Assembly (NCBI GenBank): GCA_023392075.1
Contig: JAEVZU010000202.1
Span: 1 to 15,877 of the forward strand
DNA: 15,877 nt
Direction of reading: 5' to 3'
From: Bacillota bacterium
GTDB taxonomy: Bacteria > Bacillota > Clostridia > Acetivibrionales > DSM-1351
Shown: positions 7,854-14,476 of the stretch, in pieces
Layout: each line of letters begins with the position of its first letter
Numbering within the stretch: position 1 is the stretch's first letter
Program-made: the position numbers and the translations under genes
The notes under the pieces: generated by a model
Told to the model about the DNA's origin: nothing
What the model saw: the letters and a program-made list of their open reading frames with translations, nothing else
The model's database searches: none

Positions 7854-9194
7854 ATGATGGATGAATTGGAGCTATGGCTGTGCGAAGAGGAAGATAGTTT
7901 TTTGTCTGATATTGCACAGCTTGTGAAGATACCAAGTGTCTCAGGCCGGGCTGAAGGTGGATTCCCTTACGGGAAGAAGTGTGGTGAGGTTCTTGGGAGA
8001 ATGCTCTCAATGGGAGAAAAATATGGGTTTCAAACCGACAACTGTGATGGTCATTGCGGACGGATCAGTTTTGGTGAGGCCGACAGGGAGATTGCGGTAT
8101 GGGGACATCTGGATGTAGTGTCTGCCGGTGATGGCTGGGCTTATGAACCTTTTTCCTGTACCAGGCAAGGGGACTTTATAATTGGCCGGGGTGTGCAGGA
8201 CAACAAGGGGCCGCTTGTAGCAGTGCTGTACGCAATGAAATATCTGAAGGACAGGATAACCGGTCTGAATGTTAAATTCTCTTTGATTTTTGGATGCAGT
8301 GAAGAGAAGGGTATGAATGATATTATCTACTATCTTGCACATCGAAAAGCACCCGACTGGTCTTTTGTTGCGGATTGTGGCTTTCCGGTTTGTCATGGGG
8401 AAAAAGGGATATGCCAGGTATATCTGAAATCCGAAAGGCTGGAGGGGAATATCCTCGAGCTGGAGGGCGGGAATGCCCTCAACAGTGTACCCTCAAAGGC
8501 CAAAGCAGTTGTTAGAAATATGACTTCAGGAGAAACAGTCTGTATTGAAGCAGAAGGCATTTCAGGACATGCGGCTTTCCCGGAAGGAACAAAAAATGCT
8601 GTTGGAGTATTATGCGAAAGTATGCAAAAATCAGCCATTGGCACAAATGAAAGAAAAGTAACCTCCTTTTTAAAAGATATTTGCAGTGATGGCTTCGGAA
8701 GTGGATTCGGAATTGCCTGTGAGGATGGAATATCCGGTACATTGACCTGTAATCCGGGAATAATTTCTCTGCAGGATGGCTGCCTTCATATCGGCCTGGA
8801 TATCCGTTATCCGGTAACGGCAGAAATTGGGGTCATCCTGGATAAGGTAAGGGCAGCAGCGGAAAAGAAAGGCTTTAGGATTACCAAAACAGCAGATGAT
8901 CCTCCTAACTATATGGATTTAAAGCATCCTATGGTGGAGGAACTGATGAAGGCCTACAAAGAGGAGATCTGTGATGAGAAACAGGCATATGTCATGGGGG
9001 GCGGAACGTATGCCAGAAAGCTCCCCAATGCAGTAGGGTTTGGCCCTGGTCTTCCGGTGGATTATACAGAACTTGGCCTTGCAAAAGGACATGGGGCTTG
9101 CCACTCTGCTGATGAAGCACAGTCCATTACAAACTTGAAAAGGGCAGTGAGGATTTATGTGCGTGCTCTGAAAAGATTAAATGATAGATTATAA
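7854..9194 (+). CDS. M20-family metallodipeptidase (PepV/Sapep-like)
   Basis: Predicted 446 aa, close to the family's usual 440-470. The di-metal site residues of M20 peptidases are in place: His85 and Asp87 in GHLDVVSAGDGW, bridging Asp116 in GVQDNKGP, catalytic Glu150 and metal ligand Glu151 in SEEKG, Asp174 in VADCGFP, and His417 in GHGACHSADE. His239 in GISGHAAFP matches the lid-domain histidine that contacts the substrate carboxylate in PepV. It should be a cytoplasmic enzyme that hydrolyses dipeptides. It starts 15 nt after the YesN-type gene with AAGGA placed for the first of two adjacent ATGs, so it may be co-transcribed with the transporter operon. The link with the cysteine desulfidase downstream suggests Cys-containing dipeptides, but this is inference. 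Confidence 0.92.
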   Translation: MMDELELWLCEEEDSFLSDIAQLVKIPSVSGRAEGGFPYGKKCGEVLGRMLSMGEKYGFQTDNCDGHCGRISFGEADREIAVWGHLDVVSAGDGWAYEPFSCTRQGDFIIGRGVQDNKGPLVAVLYAMKYLKDRITGLNVKFSLIFGCSEEKGMNDIIYYLAHRKAPDWSFVADCGFPVCHGEKGICQVYLKSERLEGNILELEGGNALNSVPSKAKAVVRNMTSGETVCIEAEGISGHAAFPEGTKNAVGVLCESMQKSAIGTNERKVTSFLKDICSDGFGSGFGIACEDGISGTLTCNPGIISLQDGCLHIGLDIRYPVTAEIGVILDKVRAAAEKKGFRITKTADDPPNYMDLKHPMVEELMKAYKEEICDEKQAYVMGGGTYARKLPNAVGFGPGLPVDYTELGLAKGHGACHSADEAQSITNLKRAVRIYVRALKRLNDRL

Positions 9195-9216
9195 CCGTAC
9201 GGAAGGGAGCAGTAAT

Positions 9217-9312
9217 ATGAAGACAATTTCAATAGGAGAAGGAAAAATCCAGGTGCCGGAAATCGGACTTGGATGTATGAGGATTAATGGATTAAAGGAA
9301 AAGACCATTTAG
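9217..9312 (+). pseudogene. N-terminal remnant of an aldo/keto reductase
   Basis: After a GGAAGGGAG ribosome site, an ATG at 9217 opens 31 codons ending in TAG at 9310-9312. The peptide MKTISIGEGKIQVPEIGLGC, continuing MRINGL, is the characteristic first beta-strand and GLGCMRI start of YdhF-type aldo/keto reductases, which are normally about 300 aa. About 90% of the gene is missing. In a shifted frame just after the stop, codons read AVYAGWEIGILLP, which faintly recalls the family's Tyr...LP C-terminus, so this may be an internal deletion that left both ends. That second part is too short to prove. The fragment sits between the dipeptidase and cyuA genes in the 202-nt gap; nothing else was recognised there. 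Confidence 0.75.
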
Positions 9313-9396
9313 GGCAGTATATGCCGGTTGGGAGATTGGAATTTTACTGCCGGAGGCATTACTTTTTCACAAACGGTAGAATGAAGGGGATTGAAT

Positions 9397-10680
9397 ATGG
9401 ATAAAACATTATATACGAACTATTTGATGATTTTAAAGGAAGAACTGATACCGGCGCTTGGTTGTACCGAACCCATTGCCCTCGCTTATGCCACTTCAAA
9501 AGCAAGAGATGTTCTCGGTGAATTTCCGGATCATATGGAGATACGATGCAGCGGGAATATCATTAAAAATATAAAAGGTGTTACAGTTCCAAACTCAGGA
9601 GGGATGAAAGGCATTGATGCGGCTGCGATTCTGGGCGTAACAGGGGGAGATGCCTCCAGAAAGCTGGAGGTTTTGGAGAGTGTAACACCGGAGGATATTG
9701 CAAAAACGCATGAATTGTTAGGAGAAGGTTTTTGCCAATGCTTTCTGGAAGAAGGGGTAGAAAATCTATATATTTATGCAAGGGTTGCCAAAGGGAGTCA
9801 TTCTGCGGAAGTGACTATCATAAATAAACATACTGGAATTACACGTATAACTAAAGACGGTGAAGTGATTTTTGAAGCCGAAGAGGAATCTGGCAGTCCG
9901 AAAATACGCGGAGACAAGTCACTTCTGAATGTAGGAGACATACTGGCTTTTGCAGATGCAGTTGAGATAGAGGATGTAAGAGATGTCATTGGTAGACAGA
10001 TACAAATGAATAAAGCTATTTCAGACGAAGGGTTAAAAAACGGCTATGGGGCGGAGGTGGGCAGAACCCTGCTAAGAGTGTATGGGGATGACATCAAAGT
10101 CAGAGCCCGTGCCAGAGCAGCTGCGGGATCGGATGCCCGGATGAACGGCTGTTCCATGCCTGTTGTTATCAATTCCGGGAGTGGCAATCAGGGTATGACA
10201 TGTTCTCTTCCTGTTATTGAATTTGCAGAAAGTCTCAATTTACCCGAAGAAAAGATGTATCGGGCTCTGATAGTGAGCAATTTGATTTCCATTCATCAGA
10301 AGAAATACATCGGCAGCCTGTCGGCGTACTGTGGTGCGGTCAGCGCCGCCTGCGGGGCAGGAGCGGCCATTACATATCTATATGGCGGAGACTATCACAT
10401 GATATCGAAAACCATCACCAATACAATTGCAAATGTAGGCGGAATTGTATGTGACGGCGCCAAATCCTCTTGTGCCGCTAAAATCGCATCAGCTGTGGAA
10501 GCAGCTATTATGGCTCACTTTTTGGGAGAGGAAAATCACTGCTTCCGCCCTGGAGACGGAATTGTAAAAAACAATGTGGAAGAGACAATACGAAATATCG
10601 GCTATATTGGGAAAGTAGGTATGAAATCCACAGATGTTGCCATTTTAAAGCTTATGATCGATAAGATTACAGATGTATGA
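9397..10680 (+). CDS. cyuA: L-cysteine desulfidase, [4Fe-4S] (CyuA/YhaM, UPF0597)
   Basis: Predicted 427 aa, the usual length for the family. It breaks L-cysteine down to pyruvate, ammonia and sulfide without PLP, using a [4Fe-4S] cluster. The N-terminal signature is LGCTEPIALAYA with Cys23. Cys312 lies in YCGAVSAACGAGAA, and Cys352/Cys359 lie in VCDGAKSSCAAK. From memory, the archaeal enzyme's cluster cysteines are spaced 40 and 7 residues apart in the C-terminal half; 312-352-359 fits exactly. The substrate-type motif SGSGNQGMTCSLPV is also present. The ATG at 9397 follows AAGGGGA by 6 nt; a TTG two codons upstream overlaps that site and is rejected. The usual partner transporter (CyuP) is absent; an M20 dipeptidase precedes it instead. 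Related L-serine dehydratase alpha subunits are an alternative family name, but the overall sequence is of the desulfidase type. Confidence 0.9.
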   Translation: MDKTLYTNYLMILKEELIPALGCTEPIALAYATSKARDVLGEFPDHMEIRCSGNIIKNIKGVTVPNSGGMKGIDAAAILGVTGGDASRKLEVLESVTPEDIAKTHELLGEGFCQCFLEEGVENLYIYARVAKGSHSAEVTIINKHTGITRITKDGEVIFEAEEESGSPKIRGDKSLLNVGDILAFADAVEIEDVRDVIGRQIQMNKAISDEGLKNGYGAEVGRTLLRVYGDDIKVRARARAAAGSDARMNGCSMPVVINSGSGNQGMTCSLPVIEFAESLNLPEEKMYRALIVSNLISIHQKKYIGSLSAYCGAVSAACGAGAAITYLYGGDYHMISKTITNTIANVGGIVCDGAKSSCAAKIASAVEAAIMAHFLGEENHCFRPGDGIVKNNVEETIRNIGYIGKVGMKSTDVAILKLMIDKITDV

Positions 10681-10734
10681 TAAGGTCAAATACCACACTT
10701 GTTAATGTAAAATAAAGTAAAAATATAAATAAAT

Positions 10735-10763
10735 TTCCAAAAAGAAGGATTTAATGGTATAAT
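10735..10763 (+). promoter_or_regulatory. Extended -10 promoter of the NarL-type two-component operon
   Basis: TGG-TATAAT (10755-10763) is a perfect extended -10 element. TTCCAA (10735-10740) sits 17 nt upstream as a weak -35. Transcription would start near 10770, about 45 nt before the TTG start codon at 10815. The surrounding 10690-10800 is strikingly AT-rich. I see no convincing terminator for the preceding cyuA gene in this 134-nt gap, so some read-through is possible. Confidence 0.6.
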
Positions 10764-10800
10764 TTAATAAACATTTTTCGATAAGAATAGCTATATCTAC

Positions 10801-10817
10801 AGGAGGATACAAATTTG
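10801..10817 (+). promoter_or_regulatory. Ribosome binding site that fixes a TTG start
   Basis: AGGAGG (10801-10806) is followed 8 nt later by TTG at 10815, the first codon of the long kinase frame. The nearby ATG at 10819 is in another frame and hits a stop after six codons. The spacing therefore points to TTG as the real initiation codon. Confidence 0.75.
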
Positions 10818-12602
10818 TATGATTTTTTTGATATTCTGATGAAAATAGTTTTGGTTATATCGTTAATTCTTTCACTGACCATTATAATATTTTCCTCATT
10901 AAGAGGGAAAAGGACATTGCTATTGACAAGTTTTGTAATTTTCCAGTCGATGTTTGCACTATTGTGCGCTACACAGCTTCTGCAGTATATGGAAATAGTA
11001 ATAAAAAATATTTTTTATAGAACAGTTAAATATTTTCTCATGTGTTTTACTACTTATGGTTTATTGGTTTTTTGCCTCATATTTATAAACCGCAGGGTAA
11101 GAACCGGAAAAACCATGATTTTGGCAGTTCCACCTTTTATTATATTCCTTATGAAAGTATTCGCAGAAATTAATTTAAGGTCGGCTTCTGAAGTGCGTAT
11201 ATTAAAATTTATAATCCAGGGGACTTATAATTCCTTTCCATACATATATCTGGTGGTGACTGCCGTTTTGTTGATGAAGTACTGTATTGTAAATCTTTTT
11301 AACTCCAGGAGGAAATCAATAACTCTCGTTCTTTTTATCAGCCTTCTAATTGGTACAGGTATCTGGTTCAATATTTTCTGCCTGATTTTCAGGAATAGAC
11401 TGGGCTTGATCCACATAGGAAACGTTGCCGCATTTTTAAATATAGCCATTTCATCAGTAATTTTCAGTGTGTTGACTTTAAAATACAGGTTTTTAAATAT
11501 TGCGGCAGCTTTCAAAAAAATTGTAGACAGTCTGGAAGATGCCGTGTTTTTTATCGACATGTTTGGGAAAATTACCTACTACAATGATTCATTTGTCAGA
11601 ACTTTTGAACTGGAGGCCTCGAGGAAAAAACACTTTGAGGCAGACATTTTTTGCCGCAGGTTAAGGAAGATGTTTAAAATCTCACCTGCAGGTGAAAAGA
11701 TAATAAATGCCATACAGGCACCTGCGGCCTATGAAATCCAGGGAGAAATGGCAATGCTGGAACCTGGGGAAAAACATTTCACAGTAAAAGTGCAGCCTTT
11801 GTTTAACAGTACAAAGGAAGCATTGGGGAGAGTTGTTTCCTTCAGTGACATATCCCAGCATAAAAAGCTTCTGCATAAAATCAGTGACAAAAACCAGGAA
11901 ATTACGGCAATGAATGAAGAGCTTACTGCAGCAAATGAAGAACTGACAGCTCTAAACGAACAGTTAAATGAATATGCCAGCACGGTGGAAGAACTTGCTG
12001 TGGCCAGGGAGCGCAACCGGATTGCAAGGGACTCACATGATACAATAGGGCATACAATGGCTAAACTAATTACTCTTCTTGAAGTCTGCTGCGTTATATA
12101 CGATAAAAATCCCGAAGCAACCTATGAGAAATTGAATGAAGCTGTGAAAGATGCAAGAGAAGGAATGAGAGATATCAGGCGCTCAATTGAAGGTTTGGTT
12201 CCGGAGAAACTTGCGGCGGATAATCTTAAGACTGCTTTGGGAAGCCTGATTTCGGATTTTCTTCCTTCGGGGATTAAAATAAACCTTTCATTAATCGGAG
12301 ATGTCAATAATATCACACAGGTTTATTCCTATGTTGTTTTCAGGGTGTGCCAGGAGGCATTGACCAATTCTCTGCGCCATGGAAAAGCAGAAAACGTTAC
12401 TATTATTCTGAAAGCATATGAAAAACATATAGAGCTTTATATTTTTGATGACGGAATAGGGTGCAGGAAAATAAAAAAGGGTTTCGGGCTGAACGGAATG
12501 GAGCAGAGAGTTATGGATATTAATGGAGTTATCAGGTATGGGTCTGATGGAGAAAAGGGTTTTAATATTATTGTAAAAATACCTTTGAAGGGGGCAGAAT
12601 AA
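10815..12602 (+). CDS. NarL-family sensor histidine kinase, 7TM + PAS
   Basis: Predicted 595 aa from a TTG start. The first 225 residues hold about seven TM segments (roughly 5-28, 34-55, 70-92, 101-119, 140-160, 168-192, 200-222), like the 7TM sensor N-terminus of some Clostridia kinases. A PAS domain follows (about 232-348), opening with DSLEDAVFFIDMFGKITYYN. A coiled coil (about 352-398, with the repeated NEELTA) leads to the HisKA_3 dimerisation box ERNRIARDSHDTIGH with phospho-acceptor His408. The ATPase domain has the N box CQEALTNSLRHGKA (Asn518), DDGIG (Asp546) and GFGLNGMEQR. It should phosphorylate the regulator that starts one base after its stop. The signal is unknown; the 7TM part suggests sensing at or in the membrane. 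Confidence 0.92.
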   Translation: MYDFFDILMKIVLVISLILSLTIIIFSSLRGKRTLLLTSFVIFQSMFALLCATQLLQYMEIVIKNIFYRTVKYFLMCFTTYGLLVFCLIFINRRVRTGKTMILAVPPFIIFLMKVFAEINLRSASEVRILKFIIQGTYNSFPYIYLVVTAVLLMKYCIVNLFNSRRKSITLVLFISLLIGTGIWFNIFCLIFRNRLGLIHIGNVAAFLNIAISSVIFSVLTLKYRFLNIAAAFKKIVDSLEDAVFFIDMFGKITYYNDSFVRTFELEASRKKHFEADIFCRRLRKMFKISPAGEKIINAIQAPAAYEIQGEMAMLEPGEKHFTVKVQPLFNSTKEALGRVVSFSDISQHKKLLHKISDKNQEITAMNEELTAANEELTALNEQLNEYASTVEELAVARERNRIARDSHDTIGHTMAKLITLLEVCCVIYDKNPEATYEKLNEAVKDAREGMRDIRRSIEGLVPEKLAADNLKTALGSLISDFLPSGIKINLSLIGDVNNITQVYSYVVFRVCQEALTNSLRHGKAENVTIILKAYEKHIELYIFDDGIGCRKIKKGFGLNGMEQRVMDINGVIRYGSDGEKGFNIIVKIPLKGAE

Positions 12603-13268
12603 ATGTGCAGAGTTATTATTGCCGATGACCAGGAGGTAATTCGCGAGGGTTTGAAGCAACTTATTGAACAGGATGATGAAATTAAAGTTGTAGGCTGTGC
12701 TGGTAATGGAAAGGAGGCGTATGAATTATGCGGCAAATTGTCTCCTGATATTGTATTGATGGACATGATCATGCCCGTATGTGATGGGATCGAGTGTACA
12801 AGGCTGGTCAAGGATACATATAAAAGCGTTAAAGTTGTTATTTTAACCACTTTCAGTGACAGGGAGAAAATATCTCAAGCCCTGTATAACGGAGCTGATG
12901 GATTTGTCTATAAGGACATAAAAATTACAGAACTACGGCAATTAATAAAAAGTACGGTGAAAGGTTTAAGAGTAGTGCATCCAAATGTTGTCAGAACAAT
13001 AATAGATTCCGGAGAAGGAGGTGACGCCGGGTCAAGCTCGAAAGAGGTGACAGCCGGTGAAAAATTCAACCTCACTGAAAGGGAGAAAAGTGTTATCAGC
13101 CTGATAGTATTGGGGAAAAGTAACAGAGAAATTGCTGCCAGCCTGTTTATTACTGAAGGAAGGGTAAAGAACGTAATAACAAGAATCCTTGACAAGCTCA
13201 GGTGTAAGGATCGCACACAACTGGCCATATTCGCAGTTGTAAACAATATTATACAGATAAGGGATTAG
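12603..13268 (+). CDS. NarL/LuxR-family response regulator
   Basis: Predicted 221 aa. The receiver domain (1-120) has Asp8/Asp9, phospho-acceptor Asp54 in VLMDMIMPVCDG, Thr82/Thr83 and Lys104 in YKD. A linker (about 125-152) joins it to a LuxR-type helix-turn-helix (about 153-217) with FNLTEREKSVISLIVLGKSN and IAASLFITEGRVKNVITRIL. The ATG directly follows the kinase stop (TAAATG), with AAGGGGGC 7 nt upstream, so the two genes are translationally linked. Paired 12-bp direct repeats 22 nt after its stop, upstream of a promoter for the exported-protein gene, are candidate binding sites (inference). Confidence 0.94.
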   Translation: MCRVIIADDQEVIREGLKQLIEQDDEIKVVGCAGNGKEAYELCGKLSPDIVLMDMIMPVCDGIECTRLVKDTYKSVKVVILTTFSDREKISQALYNGADGFVYKDIKITELRQLIKSTVKGLRVVHPNVVRTIIDSGEGGDAGSSSKEVTAGEKFNLTEREKSVISLIVLGKSNREIAASLFITEGRVKNVITRILDKLRCKDRTQLAIFAVVNNIIQIRD

Positions 13269-13289
13269 CATTTGCCTCCTTTATTTATA

Positions 13290-13322
13290 GTGAAAAAAGT
13301 CACCGGCAGGGTGAAAAAAGTC
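13290..13322 (+). repeat. Pair of perfect 12-bp direct repeats, operator-like
   Basis: GTGAAAAAAGTC occurs at 13290-13301 and again, identical, at 13311-13322. The start-to-start distance of 21 bp is two DNA turns, so both copies face the same side of the helix. They lie in the 148-nt gap between the response regulator gene and the exported-protein gene. Relative to the promoter below (start near 13373), they centre near -57 and -78, a normal position for an activator. The bases between them also allow a small TCACC/GGTGA hairpin. Confidence 0.7.
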
Positions 13323-13337
13323 GATACTATTATCACC

Positions 13338-13366
13338 TTTACCATATCTTACAAATTTGTTATTAT
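13338..13366 (+). promoter_or_regulatory. Likely sigma-A promoter of the first exported-protein gene
   Basis: TTTACC (13338-13343) and TATTAT (13361-13366) are separated by 17 nt. Four of six -35 bases and five of six -10 bases match consensus. The predicted start near 13373 leaves a 44-nt leader before the ATG at 13417. The imperfect -35 and the paired direct repeats just upstream suggest activator control. Confidence 0.5.
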
Positions 13367-13416
13367 CTGTTTGTGGCCGGCTGCTAATAAAATTAATATG
13401 AAGGGATGATACTTTT

Positions 13417-14361
13417 ATGCGTTTATTAAAGATTAATCGTCTGATATGCTGTATTTTATTGGTATGCCTTACTTTTTCCTTCGGTTTCACTGCGTATGCC
13501 GCTCCATCCAATGACATTCAGTTTATGAAGTCCATTAATACCGATACTGTAAAAAGCATGAACAGCGCAATGCTTAATTCTTTCCTGCTTAATAAGCTAA
13601 AAAGCATGGAAGGTCAGCTATTAAACGAATTCCATGACAAATGCAAATACATTGACGGTTTCAGGGTTGATGATGTTTCACTGGATACCCAGACAGGAAC
13701 TGTAGCATTAAAATTCTATGCCCATTTTAAATATAAGAAAGGTATAATCAAAATAACAACCCACGGAACATTTGGAGTCAAAGCCAACCTGTTTGTGGCT
13801 TCAGATGCTTCTGCCTTCGGGGTGGGTGACTTTACGGTGACCGAATTCAATATCAATAACTTCCCGGGTGAAATAGAAAAAGAAATAAAAAATTCATTGA
13901 ACAGAAAAGACTATAAAACAATATGGACATCGGATAGTGCACCGGCACAATATGAGAAATTTACCGAAGCTTCAATGTCTGTGTATATAACAAAATTACT
14001 AAATGAAAACATTGAAACATCTTTGGTAAAAGAATTGCCTAATGGCCTGGGAACTGTTGAGGGCAGAATCGAGAACCTTAATTGCAGTGATTTTTCCTTT
14101 GCCAGGGGAGTTTCAGATATAGGCGGGGATATAAAGGTTTTATTGACTAATTCCTCAGGTGAAACACAATCCTTTGATCTTGCACATTTTAATATCCACC
14201 TTGACCTTTTTGTGGATACCTCCGACAATAAACTGATAATAAAGATCAGCCCCGAAATAAACCTTGCCTTGCTGGGGGAACTATTTGACGATGATATTAA
14301 CAAGGCACTTAAAGAGCAGCTCCTGAAAGACGGGGAGTACATTAAACTGTTAAGACTTTAA
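13417..14361 (+). CDS. Exported protein of unknown function, two-module
   Basis: Predicted 314 aa, family not recognised. A Sec signal peptide is clear: RLLKINR, a hydrophobic core, then AYA-AP with cleavage expected after Ala28. There is no lipobox Cys, no anchor and no LPXTG motif. The mature part seems to hold two related halves (about 45-175 and 180-312). Each is a predicted helix followed by alternating-residue beta strands: DDVSLDTQTGTVALKFYAHF in the first and IENLNCSDFSFARGVSDIGG in the second. Its halves align by eye with those of the next gene, for example KGIIKITTHGTFG with GIPLKITFTGK, and HLDLFVDTSDNKLIIKI with EADLYMDETDNIWLSL. AAGGGA lies 10 nt before the ATG. The alternation of one helix with long strands recalls lipid-binding TULIP-like folds, but this is speculation. 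The neighbouring NarL-type system may control it. Confidence 0.85.
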   Translation: MRLLKINRLICCILLVCLTFSFGFTAYAAPSNDIQFMKSINTDTVKSMNSAMLNSFLLNKLKSMEGQLLNEFHDKCKYIDGFRVDDVSLDTQTGTVALKFYAHFKYKKGIIKITTHGTFGVKANLFVASDASAFGVGDFTVTEFNINNFPGEIEKEIKNSLNRKDYKTIWTSDSAPAQYEKFTEASMSVYITKLLNENIETSLVKELPNGLGTVEGRIENLNCSDFSFARGVSDIGGDIKVLLTNSSGETQSFDLAHFNIHLDLFVDTSDNKLIIKISPEINLALLGELFDDDINKALKEQLLKDGEYIKLLRL

Positions 14362-14392
14362 TTAAAAATTTTCATTGATAATTTCCTCTGAG

Positions 14393-14443
14393 ACTGCGCA
14401 GTAAACTGGTAAAGGGTGCTTTGCCGATTTACTGCGCAGTTTT
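14393..14443 (+). terminator. Long hairpin built from two palindromes; terminator or attenuator
   Basis: ACTGCGCAGTAAA (14393-14405) pairs perfectly with TTTACTGCGCAGT (14428-14440). Inside, GGTAAAG (14408-14414) pairs with CTTTGCC (14419-14425) around a GGTG loop, giving about 22 paired positions in 48 nt with one mismatch and two wobbles, then a short T tract (14440-14443). This could end the transcript of the first exported-protein gene. The outer arm contains ACTGCGCAGT, which is itself a perfect palindrome, so the DNA carries the same 10-bp dyad twice, 38 bp apart; a double protein-binding site is an alternative. Confidence 0.7.
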
Positions 14444-14450
14444 GTATAAA
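14421..14450 (+). promoter_or_regulatory. Possible promoter overlapping the hairpin, for the second exported gene
   Basis: TTGCCG (14421-14426) and TATAAA (14445-14450) with an 18-nt spacer resemble a sigma-A promoter. The start would lie near 14457, just ahead of the GCGGGGAGTGAG ribosome site (14461-14472). The second palindrome ACTGCGCAGT (14431-14440) falls between -35 and -10, and the first copy (14393-14402) lies upstream. A repressor dimer bound there would block the promoter. Match quality is moderate. Confidence 0.35.
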
Positions 14451-14476
14451 ATATGAAATTGCGGGGAGTGAGATAA

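Noticed and set aside
12437..12850. 137-codon minus-strand frame across the kinase/regulator junction
   Set aside because: It lies antisense to the conserved ATPase and receiver domains of two certain genes, and it has no good ribosome site or domain.
13300..13315. TCACC/GGTGA hairpin that would act as a leftward terminator (T run at 13292-13297 on the minus strand)
   Set aside because: No leftward gene ends here. The poly-A tracts belong to the direct repeats, which explain the sequence better.
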